DNA of 64,000 nucleotides, from contig JAEWKZ010000124.1 in the NCBI GenBank assembly GCA_023393525.1, positions 89,065-153,064 of the forward strand. The letters run 5' to 3'. The notes below the pieces were generated by a model. That model saw nothing but the letters and a program-made list of their open reading frames with translations, made no database searches and was not told where the DNA came from. The first letter of the stretch is position 1. Each line of letters begins with the position of its first letter. The position numbers were made by a program, and so were the translations under genes. Positions 30,826-38,924 of this stretch are shown piece after piece. The DNA is from Pseudomonadota bacterium (GTDB taxonomy: Bacteria; Desulfobacterota; Desulfovibrionia; Desulfovibrionales; Desulfomicrobiaceae).

Positions 30826-31190
30826 GGATACCTCACTTTCCTTGAATTTTATTCATACCTATTGAAAATTATTGGTTCTTCTTGATCGGCTTTTCTCTGT
30901 ACTGGAGATGGCCTGAGACTTCAATCGGGAGAAATGTGAAAGAGGATTTTTGGCTTTTTCCTAAATAAGAAAAGAATATGAGGTTATTGGATTTATTAGG
31001 GGGTGCATTATGTAGGTTATGCGGGTAACTCTTTGAAATTGATCGTTTTTAAGAGTCGGAAAATTTCGATGTCGAATGTTTTGAAGGGTGTTTGTTTTTT
31101 GGGTGATGCGAATAAAGGAACATGGGAATATTTTGGGAACAGAGTTTTCACCATGTGTTCCTTTATTCGACAACTCTATGTTTTAAAAGA
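30826..31190. other. AT-rich gene-free stretch
   Basis: This 365-base gap between the nrdJ start and the rfbA stop is markedly richer in A and T than its surroundings. Short reading frames of 60-70 codons exist on both strands but look random and lack ribosome sites. It contains a long inverted repeat at 31109-31169. A single TTATTCATA at 30849 differs from a DnaA box at one position. It should hold the nrdJ promoter, but no convincing hexamers were found. It may be an origin, a foreign remnant or an untranslated RNA locus. Confidence 0.6.
31109..31169. repeat. Long imperfect inverted repeat
   Basis: CGAATAAAGGAACATGG (31109-31125) and CCATGTGTTCCTTTATTCG (31151-31169) are complementary apart from a two-base bulge, with 25 bases between them. 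It begins 22 bases beyond the rfbA stop codon. It could end rfbA transcription, although no T-run follows, or mark a small mobile element end or recombination site. Confidence 0.75.
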
Positions 31191-32063
31191 TTAAATTGAC
31201 TCGTCAGCGAGTTCGTCCAGATATTTTCCGTATTCGTTTTTTCTGAATCTGGCGGCCAGAACCCTGAGTTGAGCCGCGTCTATGAATCCTTTGGAAAAGG
31301 CGATCTCCTCTATGCAGGCGATCTTGAAGCCCTGCCGATCCTGGATGGCCTGTACGAAACTTCCGGCCTGTTGCAGGGATTCGTGGGTTCCGGCGTCGAG
31401 CCAGGCGTAACCGCGGCCCAGAAGTTCGACTTTGAGGGCGCCCCGGCGCAGGTATTCGCGGTTCACGTCGGTGATCTCAAGCTCTCCGCGCGGGGACGGG
31501 CGCAGATTTTTCGAGATTTCGACGACGTCGTTGTCGTAGAAGTAAATTCCCGGAACAACATATTTCGATTTCGGCTTTTGCGGTTTTTCCTCGATGCTTA
31601 TGACCTCGCCCGCGGCATTGAATTCAACCACTCCGTAGCGATGCGGGTCCTTGACCGGATAGCCGAAGACGATGCCGCCTTTTTGAAGGCCGGCGCATTC
31701 CTGCAGCACTTTTGAAAGCCCTTCGCCATAGATGATGTTGTCGCCAAGGACCAGGCAGACGCTGTCCCGACCGATGAAATCGGCGCCGAGGATGAAGGCC
31801 TGGGCCAGGCCGTCGGGAGAGGGCTGGACGACGTAGGAGAACGAGAGGCCAAGTTCGCTTCCGTCTCCGAGCACGTCCTTGAAACGGGGCAGGTCCTGGG
31901 GCGTGGAGATGATCAGGATTTCCCTGATCCCGGCCAGCATGAGAATGGAGAGAGGGTAGTAGATGAGCGGCTTGTCGTAGACGGGGAGAAGCTGCTTGCT
32001 GGTCCCGAGAGTCAGGGGATACAGGCGGGTGCCGGATCCTCCGGCCAGGATGATTCCTTTCAT
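31191..32063 (-). CDS. rfbA: Glucose-1-phosphate thymidylyltransferase
   Basis: A 290-residue nucleotidyltransferase forming dTDP-glucose, the entry to dTDP-rhamnose and related O-antigen sugars. The nucleotide loop GGSGTRLYPLT is at residues 8-18, and VLGDNIIYG and WLDAGTHESL are typical. AAGGA precedes the ATG. No rfbB, rfbC or rfbD genes are adjacent, which is unusual as these normally cluster; it stands alone between an AT-rich gap and the divergent MogA-like gene. Confidence 0.95.
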   Translation of the reverse strand: MKGIILAGGSGTRLYPLTLGTSKQLLPVYDKPLIYYPLSILMLAGIREILIISTPQDLPRFKDVLGDGSELGLSFSYVVQPSPDGLAQAFILGADFIGRDSVCLVLGDNIIYGEGLSKVLQECAGLQKGGIVFGYPVKDPHRYGVVEFNAAGEVISIEEKPQKPKSKYVVPGIYFYDNDVVEISKNLRPSPRGELEITDVNREYLRRGALKVELLGRGYAWLDAGTHESLQQAGSFVQAIQDRQGFKIACIEEIAFSKGFIDAAQLRVLAARFRKNEYGKYLDELADESI

Positions 32064-32122
32064 GCGTCAGTCCTTTTTTGTGCTGTTTCACGACATGGGC
32101 AACAGTACTCAAGACCCGCGTG

Positions 32123-32159
32123 ACGGACAAGTGTCCGTTGTCATGAGGTAATGACAACG
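32123..32159. promoter_or_regulatory. Two adjoining dyad operators between rfbA and the MogA-like gene
   Basis: ACGGACA-AG-TGTCCGT (32123-32138) overlaps a second perfect dyad CGTTGTCAT-N6-ATGACAACG (32136-32159). Both lie in the 155-base divergent intergenic region, about 60 bases before the MogA-like start. Two back-to-back palindromes without a T-run suggest protein binding sites and not a terminator. A molybdenum- or tungsten-responsive regulator is one possibility given the downstream gene. Confidence 0.55.
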
Positions 32160-32218
32160 CGGAGCGCCTTTGGTAGGCACAGCGGGTCATACCGAAAATT
32201 CTAGCAGTAGGGGTCGCC

Positions 32219-32974
32219 ATGCGCGTTACCTGGAAGGATACATATGTTTCGGGCCCTGTGATCATCGGTCAGGGACGGGATCATGAGCTTGTCCATGGCT
32301 GGATCGGCGTGGAAACGGATCTGCGGGCCGGCGGAGTCATCGAGGACGCGAACTGCCGGGTTCGGCTTGAAAGCCGGATTCGGCTGTGCCTGGAGGATGG
32401 CCTGATGACGACGGCATGGGTCGGCCGCATGGAGAAGGGCCATTTCGTGCCGGGAGAATCGGACTGCGTCGGGGTCAGGCGAGGTTTTTCCCTGGCCTGG
32501 ATCACCTTGAGCGACAAGGGATCGCGGGGCGAGCGCGTCGACGCCAGCGGTCCGGCCATTCGCGACGCGGCCATGGAAGCCATGGAGATCGGGCTGGCTC
32601 GCGGGATGATCATTCCCGACGAACCGGAAATGCTGAAGGCGGCCCTTGTGGACTGCTGCCTTTTCCAGGGGTTCGATCTGGTCTTCACCACCGGAGGAAC
32701 GGGCGTGGGGCCGCGTGATATCACGCCCGAAGTGACGTTGCCCCTGCTCGACAAGCGTCTGCCGGGCTTTGAGCGGGCCATGACCCAGACCTCCCTGGCC
32801 AAGACTCCGCATGCCATGATTTCCAGAGCCGTGGCCGGGACCATGGGACCTTCGCTGGTGCTCAACCTGCCCGGCAGTCCCAAGGCGGTGCGGGAGAACA
32901 TGCACGCCATCCTGCCCGCGCTCAGGCACGCGGTGGAGAAACTCCAGGGAGATACAAGGGATTGTGGACAATAG
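32219..32974 (+). CDS. MogA/MoaB-like molybdopterin adenylyltransferase with N-terminal extension
   Basis: A 251-residue protein. From about residue 90 it is a MogA-type domain: ITLSDKGSRGERVD, the molybdopterin-binding FTTGGTGVGPRDITPE and the closing LVLNLPGSPKAVREN. The family adenylates molybdopterin before Mo or W insertion, needed for formate dehydrogenases and similar enzymes. The first 88 residues are not part of normal MogA and are not recognised; they do not look like a MOSC domain. AGGGG precedes the ATG. Its end overlaps the GTG start of the next gene by 11 bases. Confidence 0.85.
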   Translation: MRVTWKDTYVSGPVIIGQGRDHELVHGWIGVETDLRAGGVIEDANCRVRLESRIRLCLEDGLMTTAWVGRMEKGHFVPGESDCVGVRRGFSLAWITLSDKGSRGERVDASGPAIRDAAMEAMEIGLARGMIIPDEPEMLKAALVDCCLFQGFDLVFTTGGTGVGPRDITPEVTLPLLDKRLPGFERAMTQTSLAKTPHAMISRAVAGTMGPSLVLNLPGSPKAVRENMHAILPALRHAVEKLQGDTRDCGQ

Positions 32975-34613
32975 CTCCGAATTGAAACCCTCTGACGAAT
33001 TCAAGAATTTCTACGTAAAATTTTCCGTGATCCGACTCGGGATCATGGTTTTCCTTTTGCTTCTGTCCCTGGCCGAAATCATCAACATTTCCGACCGGGG
33101 CATGAGACTGGAAGTCAATCGCGACTTTCAGTACATACTTTTCTTTGTCAGCGGCTTTTCATTGAGCATCGTTTATCTTCTCGCCACCAGAAAAATCATC
33201 GGTTCTTTCCTTTTCTTCACTTTTCAGCTTTTTGGCGATATTTTTTTGACGACATGGTGGGTTGTATTAACTGGTGGATCTTTTAGCGCTTTCGTATTTC
33301 TGTATATACTATGTCTCTTTTTTTATGGCCGCATAGTTGGATTCAAAGTAATCATTTTTTCTTCTTTTTTTGTCTGGATTCTTCTTTTCATCATATCCTG
33401 TTTTCAATTCTATTTCCCGCATTATTGGGGTCAGATCCATATTCGTGGTTCCGATCTGGCATACAACTACAGTTTGCTGACTCTGGCCCTCATTCTGGTC
33501 AGTTCATTGGTCAAGTTGAGCCGGACTGCGGAAAACCGGCTGCTGTACAAAATCGTCGAACAGGAAGATGCCCTGCGCAAGGCCGAGGACATCAAGTACC
33601 GCGTCTTCGACTGGATCGATGCGGGGCTTCTGGTCGTCACGCACGACGGAAAAATCACGACGGTCAACCAACGCGCCCTTGATTGGCTGCCTGGGCATGA
33701 CCGCAACGAGATGATCGGCATGGGATTCGAGACCTATTTTCCGGAATTTCTTCCTTTCTGGAAGGAGCGCGAACTTTCCTGCCTGCGCCGCAGCATGGTC
33801 ATCAGCACCCAGCGGGGCCTGGTTTTCGGATTCAAGATGACCGAACTGCCCGACAATCAGGGCTGGATGGTTCTTTTTTCCGACATAACCGAAGTGCAGC
33901 GAATGGAAAAACAGATCAAGGAGATGGAAAAGCTGGCCAGCGTCGGCGAACTGGCCGCCGGTCTGGCCCATGAAATGAAAAACCCACTGGCCGGAATCAA
34001 GACCAGCCTGCAGCTTCTTCTTTCCGACAATCTGGAAAAGGAGTTTTCCGAAAGGCTCTCCCGGGTCATTCTGCGCGACATCGACCGCCTTGATTTTCTG
34101 CTCAAGGATTTTCTGATCTTCGCCCGGCCCAAGGCGCCGGAACCTTCGGCCCTTGATCTGGCGAAGGAACTCGAACATGTGCTCATGCCCCTGCGTCTGC
34201 GGTATCCGGAGGTGGCGATGAGTATTGATGTCGGAGAGGAGCCGTTTTACTTTGACCGCGACCAGTTGCACCAGATCCTGATCAATCTCGTGGTCAATGC
34301 CTTGCAAGCACTCGAAAACACGGAAAACCCAATGGTGGCCATTTCCGATTCCATCGCACAGAACACCAGGACCCTGGTCATAGCCGACAATGGTCCCGGC
34401 CTGGTTCCGGAGATGGTCGACAAGTGCTTCGACCCGTTCGTGACCAGCAAGGCCGTGGGCTCTGGCCTCGGCCTGGCCATCGCCCGCAGGCTTGCGGCCC
34501 AGAACGGCACGTTCATCGATCTTTCCAATATTCCCACGGGGGGAACCAGGGCCGTCATGGTTCAGGACCTTTCGTTTTTCAGGACCGAAAAGGATACCCA
34601 GGACACAACGTGA
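32964..34613 (+). CDS. Membrane-bound PAS-domain histidine kinase (PilS/NtrB-like)
   Basis: A 549-residue sensor kinase. Five or six hydrophobic helices fill residues 25-180, then a PAS domain (about 210-310, WIDAGLLVVTHDGKITTVN). The HisKA box ELAAGLAHEMKNPLAGI is near residue 330, and the ATPase has N-box ILINLVVNALQALE, G1 IADNGPGL and G2 GSGLGLAIA. This layout resembles PilS. GTG at 32964 overlaps the upstream gene. The membrane part is unusually AT-rich for the region. No response regulator follows; the partial one at position 1 is far away. Confidence 0.92.
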   Translation: MDNSSELKPSDEFKNFYVKFSVIRLGIMVFLLLLSLAEIINISDRGMRLEVNRDFQYILFFVSGFSLSIVYLLATRKIIGSFLFFTFQLFGDIFLTTWWVVLTGGSFSAFVFLYILCLFFYGRIVGFKVIIFSSFFVWILLFIISCFQFYFPHYWGQIHIRGSDLAYNYSLLTLALILVSSLVKLSRTAENRLLYKIVEQEDALRKAEDIKYRVFDWIDAGLLVVTHDGKITTVNQRALDWLPGHDRNEMIGMGFETYFPEFLPFWKERELSCLRRSMVISTQRGLVFGFKMTELPDNQGWMVLFSDITEVQRMEKQIKEMEKLASVGELAAGLAHEMKNPLAGIKTSLQLLLSDNLEKEFSERLSRVILRDIDRLDFLLKDFLIFARPKAPEPSALDLAKELEHVLMPLRLRYPEVAMSIDVGEEPFYFDRDQLHQILINLVVNALQALENTENPMVAISDSIAQNTRTLVIADNGPGLVPEMVDKCFDPFVTSKAVGSGLGLAIARRLAAQNGTFIDLSNIPTGGTRAVMVQDLSFFRTEKDTQDTT

Positions 34614-37600
34614 ACACTTTCATCGCCGACCTGCACATTCATTCCCGATTTTCCCGCGCCACGAGCAAAAGCCTCACGCCCCGAAATCTCGTGGCCTGGG
34701 CCGCGGTCAAGGGCATAAACGTTCTGGCCACAGGTGACTTCACCCATCCGGGGTGGATGGACATGATCCGCGAACAGCTCGATGCCGGGGAAAACGGGTT
34801 GCTGCGCCTGCGCGACGGCAAGGCGCTGGAACAGGAACTGCCCTGGTATTCCGGCAGCGTGGACGCGACCCGGATACGCTTTCTGCTCTGCACGGAAATC
34901 AGCTCCATCTACAAGAAGGCCGGAAAGGTCCGCAAAATCCACAATCTGGTCTTTATGCCGAGCATCGAGGCGGCCCTGAAATTCAATACCCGCCTGGCGC
35001 AGGTCGGCAATCTTTCTTCCGACGGCCGCCCCATTCTCGGCCTCGATGCCCGCGACCTCCTGGAAATGGTCCTGGAAACCGACCCCTTGGCCTACCTCGT
35101 GCCCGCCCACATCTGGACTCCGTGGTTTTCCCTTTTCGGATCGAAATCTGGGTTCGACCGCATCGAAGACTGTTTCGGCGATTTGAGTTCAGAGATTTTC
35201 GCCCTGGAGACCGGCCTTTCCTCCGATCCGGAGATGAACTGGATGATCAGCGCTCTCGACCGTTTCACCCTGATCTCCAATTCCGACGCCCATTCCGGGG
35301 AAAAACTGGGTCGGGAGGCCAACATTTTTTCCGGGGAGCAGTCCTTTGCGGGCATTCGTTCAGCCTTGCGGCGCGAGGAGGAAACGACGCGCTTTGAAGG
35401 CACCCTGGAATTCTACCCCGAGGAGGGGAAATATCACCTCGACGGCCACCGTAAATGCGGGGTCGCGTTCGAGCCCGAAGAAACCTCGGCGCGGCGCGGC
35501 CTTTGCCCTGTGTGCGGCAAACCTTTGACCATCGGGGTTTTGAACCGCGTCTTCGCCCTTTCCGATCGGGATGTGCCGACGCGGCCTGCCCTGCACGCGG
35601 ACTTTTTTTCCCTGGTGCCGCTGACCGAAATCCTGTCCGAAATCCTGGGAGCCGGATCCGGCACCAAGAAGGTTCTTGGGATGTACAATCAGCTGGTGCG
35701 GGATTTCGGATCGGAATTCAACATCCTGCGCAGTGTTCCCGAAGAGGACCTGCGGCGCTCCTCCAAGGTGCTGGCCGAGGCGTTACGCAGGATGCGCTCG
35801 GGGCTCGTGCACAGGCACTCCGGATACGACGGCGAATATGGCCGCATCTCCATGTTCACCTCCCAGGAGCTGCTTGAATTCAAGCACGGGCGCATGCTTT
35901 CCATGGCGGCCAGGTCCGCTCCGGCCGAAGCCCGGGGGCAGCGCTGGCGGAAAACCGGGACGGCGACGCCGCAGGGGCAGGGCGAGGCATTGGCGGCCAA
36001 CGAGATGCAACTGGCCGCGATTCTTGCCGGACCGGGTCCGGTGCTGGTTTTGGCCGGTCCGGGCACGGGCAAGACCCACACGCTCATGGGAAGGGTGCGC
36101 CATCTCCTCGAACAGGGCGCCGATCCGGCCCGCATGCTGATTCTGACCTTCACCCGCAAAGCCGCCCGGGAGCTCAAAGACCGCCTGCACCGTCTCTGCC
36201 CCGGCATGTCCACGCTCCCCAAAACGGACACGCTGCACGCCCTGGGCCTGGAATACTGGACCTCCGTCATGGGCGAAGCCCCGGTATTGCTGTCCGAGGA
36301 GAGCAGCCGCAGGCTTTTCGCGGCGGCCAACCCGGATTTGCAGGGCAAGGAGCTGCGCTGCGCCTGGAACGATCAAGGCCTGGCCCGCGAGAACGGGGTG
36401 CGTGTCCCCGGCGAGCACGGCAGGCGCTATCTGGACGACAAGGTCCGCTTCAATCTCGTCGACTACACGGATCTGCTCGAGTTCTGGCTCGAACATCTCG
36501 AACTTGGGCAATGCGTTCCCGGTTATGACCATGTTCTGGTCGACGAGGTGCAGGATCTCTCCGCCCTTCAGCTCGGACTGGTCACGGCCCTTGCCTGCAA
36601 GGGCGGGCGGGGCTTTTTCGCCATCGGCGATCCCAACCAGGCCATTTACGGCTTTCGCGGCGCGGCGCGCGACGTGGAACAGAGGCTGCGCAACCTGTGG
36701 CCGGACCTGAAGAGAATCAGGCTGGTCTACAACTACCGCTCGGCCCAACAGATCCTGAGCCTGGCGAGCCATCTCTTTTCGGAAAAAGAAAGCCTCGTGG
36801 CCCGGAAATCGTCCACCGCGTCCCTGGTGCTGTTCGAGGCACAGGGCGCGGAGCAGGAAGCGGGTTGGATCGCGGGCCGGGTGCGCGAACTGCTTGGCGG
36901 CACAGGCCATTGGCAGGCGGACCGGAGCGAGGAAAAAAATCTCGCTCCCGGAGACATCGCCGTGCTGGTGCGCTTCAAGGCCCTGATCCCGCCCATAGCC
37001 AAGGCCTTGGAGAGCGCGGGCATACCCGTGTCCGTGCCGGAACAGGAGTCCTTTTTCGTTGATCCCCGGGTGGAGCTGCTCCTGCGCATCGCCGGCAACG
37101 TGCTTGGCCTGCCGGACGTTCTGGAGGCGGAGATGGCGCTCTGTCCCGAGCACGTGGTCGAGAAGGGGCCTTTGGCCATGGCCGTCCATTTTTCCGAGAC
37201 CCCGCCATTTGACGCCTTGTTCTGGAAGAGCAAGGCGTTCGTGGATCTGGTCAAGGCTTTTCAATCCTGCTCCGGGTGGCGTGGGCTGCTGAACATGGTC
37301 AGGCTGGAGACCGAGCTGTGCGGCATCCGGGCCAAGGCCCAGAAGGTGCAGATCATGACCATGCACGGGGCCAAGGGGCTGGAATTCGAGGTCGTGTTCC
37401 TGCCGGGCCTGGAAGAGGGCATTCTGCCTTTCGCCGGAATGGACATGCTCCTGGGCAAGCCCGGCGACGAGGGCGTCCTTGATATCGACATGGAAGAGGA
37501 GCGTCGGCTTTTCTACGTCGGTCTGACCCGGGCCAAGTCCATGCTTTTCCTGAGCCACTCCGCCAGTCGGCGCGTTTTCGGCAAGACCCTCAAGCTGGCC

Positions 37601-37699
37601 CTGTCCTCCCTGGTGCGACGCCTGCCCCAGGACATGCTGCGCAAAAGCGCCATCACGCGCCACGTGCGCTTGAACGAACGGCAGCTGAGCCTTTTCTGA
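34610..37699 (+). CDS. EndoQ-like PHP nuclease fused to UvrD/Rep-type helicase
   Basis: A 1029-residue fusion. Residues 1-400 match the PHP-domain Endonuclease Q family: FIADLHIHSRFSRATSK, GINVLATGDFTHPGW, ISNSDAHSGEK, and a zinc finger from about residue 283 (CGVAFEP... then CPVCGKPLTIGVLNRV). EndoQ nicks 5' of deaminated bases and abasic sites. From about 460 it is a superfamily 1A helicase: Walker A AGPGTGKTHTLM (about 482), VDEVQDLSALQ, GDPNQAIYGFRG, YNYRS, MTMHGAKGLEFE and LFYVGLTRAKS. GTG at 34610 overlaps the kinase stop (GTGA). polA is three genes downstream. Function as one deamination-repair enzyme is inference. Confidence 0.88.
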   Translation: MNTFIADLHIHSRFSRATSKSLTPRNLVAWAAVKGINVLATGDFTHPGWMDMIREQLDAGENGLLRLRDGKALEQELPWYSGSVDATRIRFLLCTEISSIYKKAGKVRKIHNLVFMPSIEAALKFNTRLAQVGNLSSDGRPILGLDARDLLEMVLETDPLAYLVPAHIWTPWFSLFGSKSGFDRIEDCFGDLSSEIFALETGLSSDPEMNWMISALDRFTLISNSDAHSGEKLGREANIFSGEQSFAGIRSALRREEETTRFEGTLEFYPEEGKYHLDGHRKCGVAFEPEETSARRGLCPVCGKPLTIGVLNRVFALSDRDVPTRPALHADFFSLVPLTEILSEILGAGSGTKKVLGMYNQLVRDFGSEFNILRSVPEEDLRRSSKVLAEALRRMRSGLVHRHSGYDGEYGRISMFTSQELLEFKHGRMLSMAARSAPAEARGQRWRKTGTATPQGQGEALAANEMQLAAILAGPGPVLVLAGPGTGKTHTLMGRVRHLLEQGADPARMLILTFTRKAARELKDRLHRLCPGMSTLPKTDTLHALGLEYWTSVMGEAPVLLSEESSRRLFAAANPDLQGKELRCAWNDQGLARENGVRVPGEHGRRYLDDKVRFNLVDYTDLLEFWLEHLELGQCVPGYDHVLVDEVQDLSALQLGLVTALACKGGRGFFAIGDPNQAIYGFRGAARDVEQRLRNLWPDLKRIRLVYNYRSAQQILSLASHLFSEKESLVARKSSTASLVLFEAQGAEQEAGWIAGRVRELLGGTGHWQADRSEEKNLAPGDIAVLVRFKALIPPIAKALESAGIPVSVPEQESFFVDPRVELLLRIAGNVLGLPDVLEAEMALCPEHVVEKGPLAMAVHFSETPPFDALFWKSKAFVDLVKAFQSCSGWRGLLNMVRLETELCGIRAKAQKVQIMTMHGAKGLEFEVVFLPGLEEGILPFAGMDMLLGKPGDEGVLDIDMEEERRLFYVGLTRAKSMLFLSHSASRRVFGKTLKLALSSLVRRLPQDMLRKSAITRHVRLNERQLSLF

Positions 37700-37704
37700 C
37701 AACC

Positions 37705-38415
37705 ATGCGTTTTCGACTGGCGGCGCCATCCTGCGTCATCCCCGACCGGGTCGGACCCAACTGCCGGGCGCTTTCCCCACTGGTGCGGGAGGTGGCGCTC
37801 ATGCTTCTGGAGACAGCTGGCTGCCTGGATTACGACGAGCGCGACCTGCCCCCTGACCTGTCCGCCCTGGGCCTGACCTACCACGCCCATCTGCCCCTCG
37901 ACCTGCCTTGGCGGGACGGTTCCAAGGCCGTTGCCGACGTCATTTGGGCTCTCGAACAAAAAATTGCCTTTCTCTGTCCACGCGGTTATGTGCTCCATCC
38001 TCCAGCGCCCGGCCAACTTTCCGGGTTGCTTGCGCACCGGCCCGACCTGGCAAGCCTGCTGCGGCTGGAAAACACGGCCCACGGGGATCTGACCGGAATC
38101 TGGGATGAAATAACCGCCCTGAACCTTGGCGTTTGCCTGGATGTGGGACACATGGTCAGCTACGGTCAGGATGGGATGTTGAGCCTGTCCGGATTTTTCG
38201 ACCGGGTCCGCATGCTCCATGTCTACGGAGGCGAATCCAAGCGCGGTCATGCCGGACTGGACCAGCTGCCCGATCCGGGGCTGTTGCGGGACATCCTGCG
38301 TCGCGTGCGCGCGGATGCGGTGTTGGTGGTTGAGATCTTTTCCCTTGACGAGCTTGAGCGTTCCTTGGATCTGCTCAGGTCCTGGCTTCTGCGGTGGGGC
38401 ATGGAACATGATTGA
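37705..38415 (+). CDS. cbiR: Cobamide remodelling phosphodiesterase, CbiR-like
   Basis: A 236-residue TIM-barrel protein of the xylose isomerase-like (AP_endonuc_2) superfamily. It begins MRFRLAAPSCVIPDRVGPNC and has barrel motifs YHAHLPLD, LENTAHGD (Glu), CLDVGHM (Asp/His) and MLHVYGG. CbiR from Akkermansia, of this fold, removes the lower ligand from cobamides so they can be rebuilt. The strongest evidence here is that it overlaps cobU by eight bases. The downstream kinase would process the released cobinamide product. It starts five bases after the nuclease-helicase gene. Confidence 0.8.
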   Translation: MRFRLAAPSCVIPDRVGPNCRALSPLVREVALMLLETAGCLDYDERDLPPDLSALGLTYHAHLPLDLPWRDGSKAVADVIWALEQKIAFLCPRGYVLHPPAPGQLSGLLAHRPDLASLLRLENTAHGDLTGIWDEITALNLGVCLDVGHMVSYGQDGMLSLSGFFDRVRMLHVYGGESKRGHAGLDQLPDPGLLRDILRRVRADAVLVVEIFSLDELERSLDLLRSWLLRWGMEHD

Positions 38416-38917
38416 ACTGGTGCTCGGCGGCAACAAATCCGGCAAATCCGACTTCGGGCTCGAACTCCTGCGCCGGGGACCGCGCCCCTGGACGCTCGTC
38501 GCCACGGGCAAATCCCGGGACCTTGCCTTTCGGGAACAGATCATTACCCATCGTCTTGGCCGGGACAGGGACATCGCGGTGCGCGAGGTGGACGCGGAAC
38601 TGGCCGGGACGCTCTCCGTCCTGGCCCCGGCGTCCGGGAGCGTGCTGGTGGACAGTCTTGATTTCTGGATGTTTTCGCTGGCGGCGCGTGCCCGCGAAGA
38701 CAGAAAACGCATGCGGGAGGAATTCCTGGCCGGGCTTGAAGCCTGGCAAGGAGGGAATCTGACTCTGGTTTCGACCGAAATGGGACTAGGGCCCCTTGCG
38801 TTCGACGGCGAAATACGGGCTTTTGCCCGTGATCTGGGCCAACTCAACCGTGAAATTGCCAGTGTCAGTACAAGCGTGTATCTGGTCGTTGCCGGGTTGG
38901 CCCAAAAACTCAAGTGA
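38408..38917 (+). CDS. cobU: Adenosylcobinamide kinase / guanylyltransferase
   Basis: A 169-residue CobU/CobP-type enzyme that phosphorylates and guanylylates adenosylcobinamide in cobamide assembly. The P-loop is GGNKSGKSDFG (residues 7-17; family norm GGxRSGKS). VSTEMGLGPLAFD matches the guanylyl-transfer region and the C-terminal LNREIASVSTSVYLVVAGL is typical. It overlaps cbiR and precedes the DHH gene by seven bases. Together with CbiR it suggests salvage of external cobamides, relevant to the B12-dependent reductase. Confidence 0.9.
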   Translation: MIELVLGGNKSGKSDFGLELLRRGPRPWTLVATGKSRDLAFREQIITHRLGRDRDIAVREVDAELAGTLSVLAPASGSVLVDSLDFWMFSLAARAREDRKRMREEFLAGLEAWQGGNLTLVSTEMGLGPLAFDGEIRAFARDLGQLNREIASVSTSVYLVVAGLAQKLK

Positions 38918-38924
38918 GAAGGTC

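Noticed and set aside
27808..30885. A 1025-codon open frame on the plus strand opposite nrdJ and the histidine kinase
   Set aside because: It is the antisense of two clear genes, a normal effect of high GC third positions. Its translation is low-complexity (rich in Gly, His, Val, Asp) with no domain motif and no ribosome site.
30826..31190. Cobalamin riboswitch before nrdJ
   Set aside because: No B12-box sequence could be seen, and a B12-dependent enzyme would not be expected to be switched off by its cofactor.
30961..31194. Two small genes of 63 and 70 codons in the AT-rich gap
   Set aside because: They overlap each other on opposite strands, lack ribosome sites, and their translations match no pattern I know.
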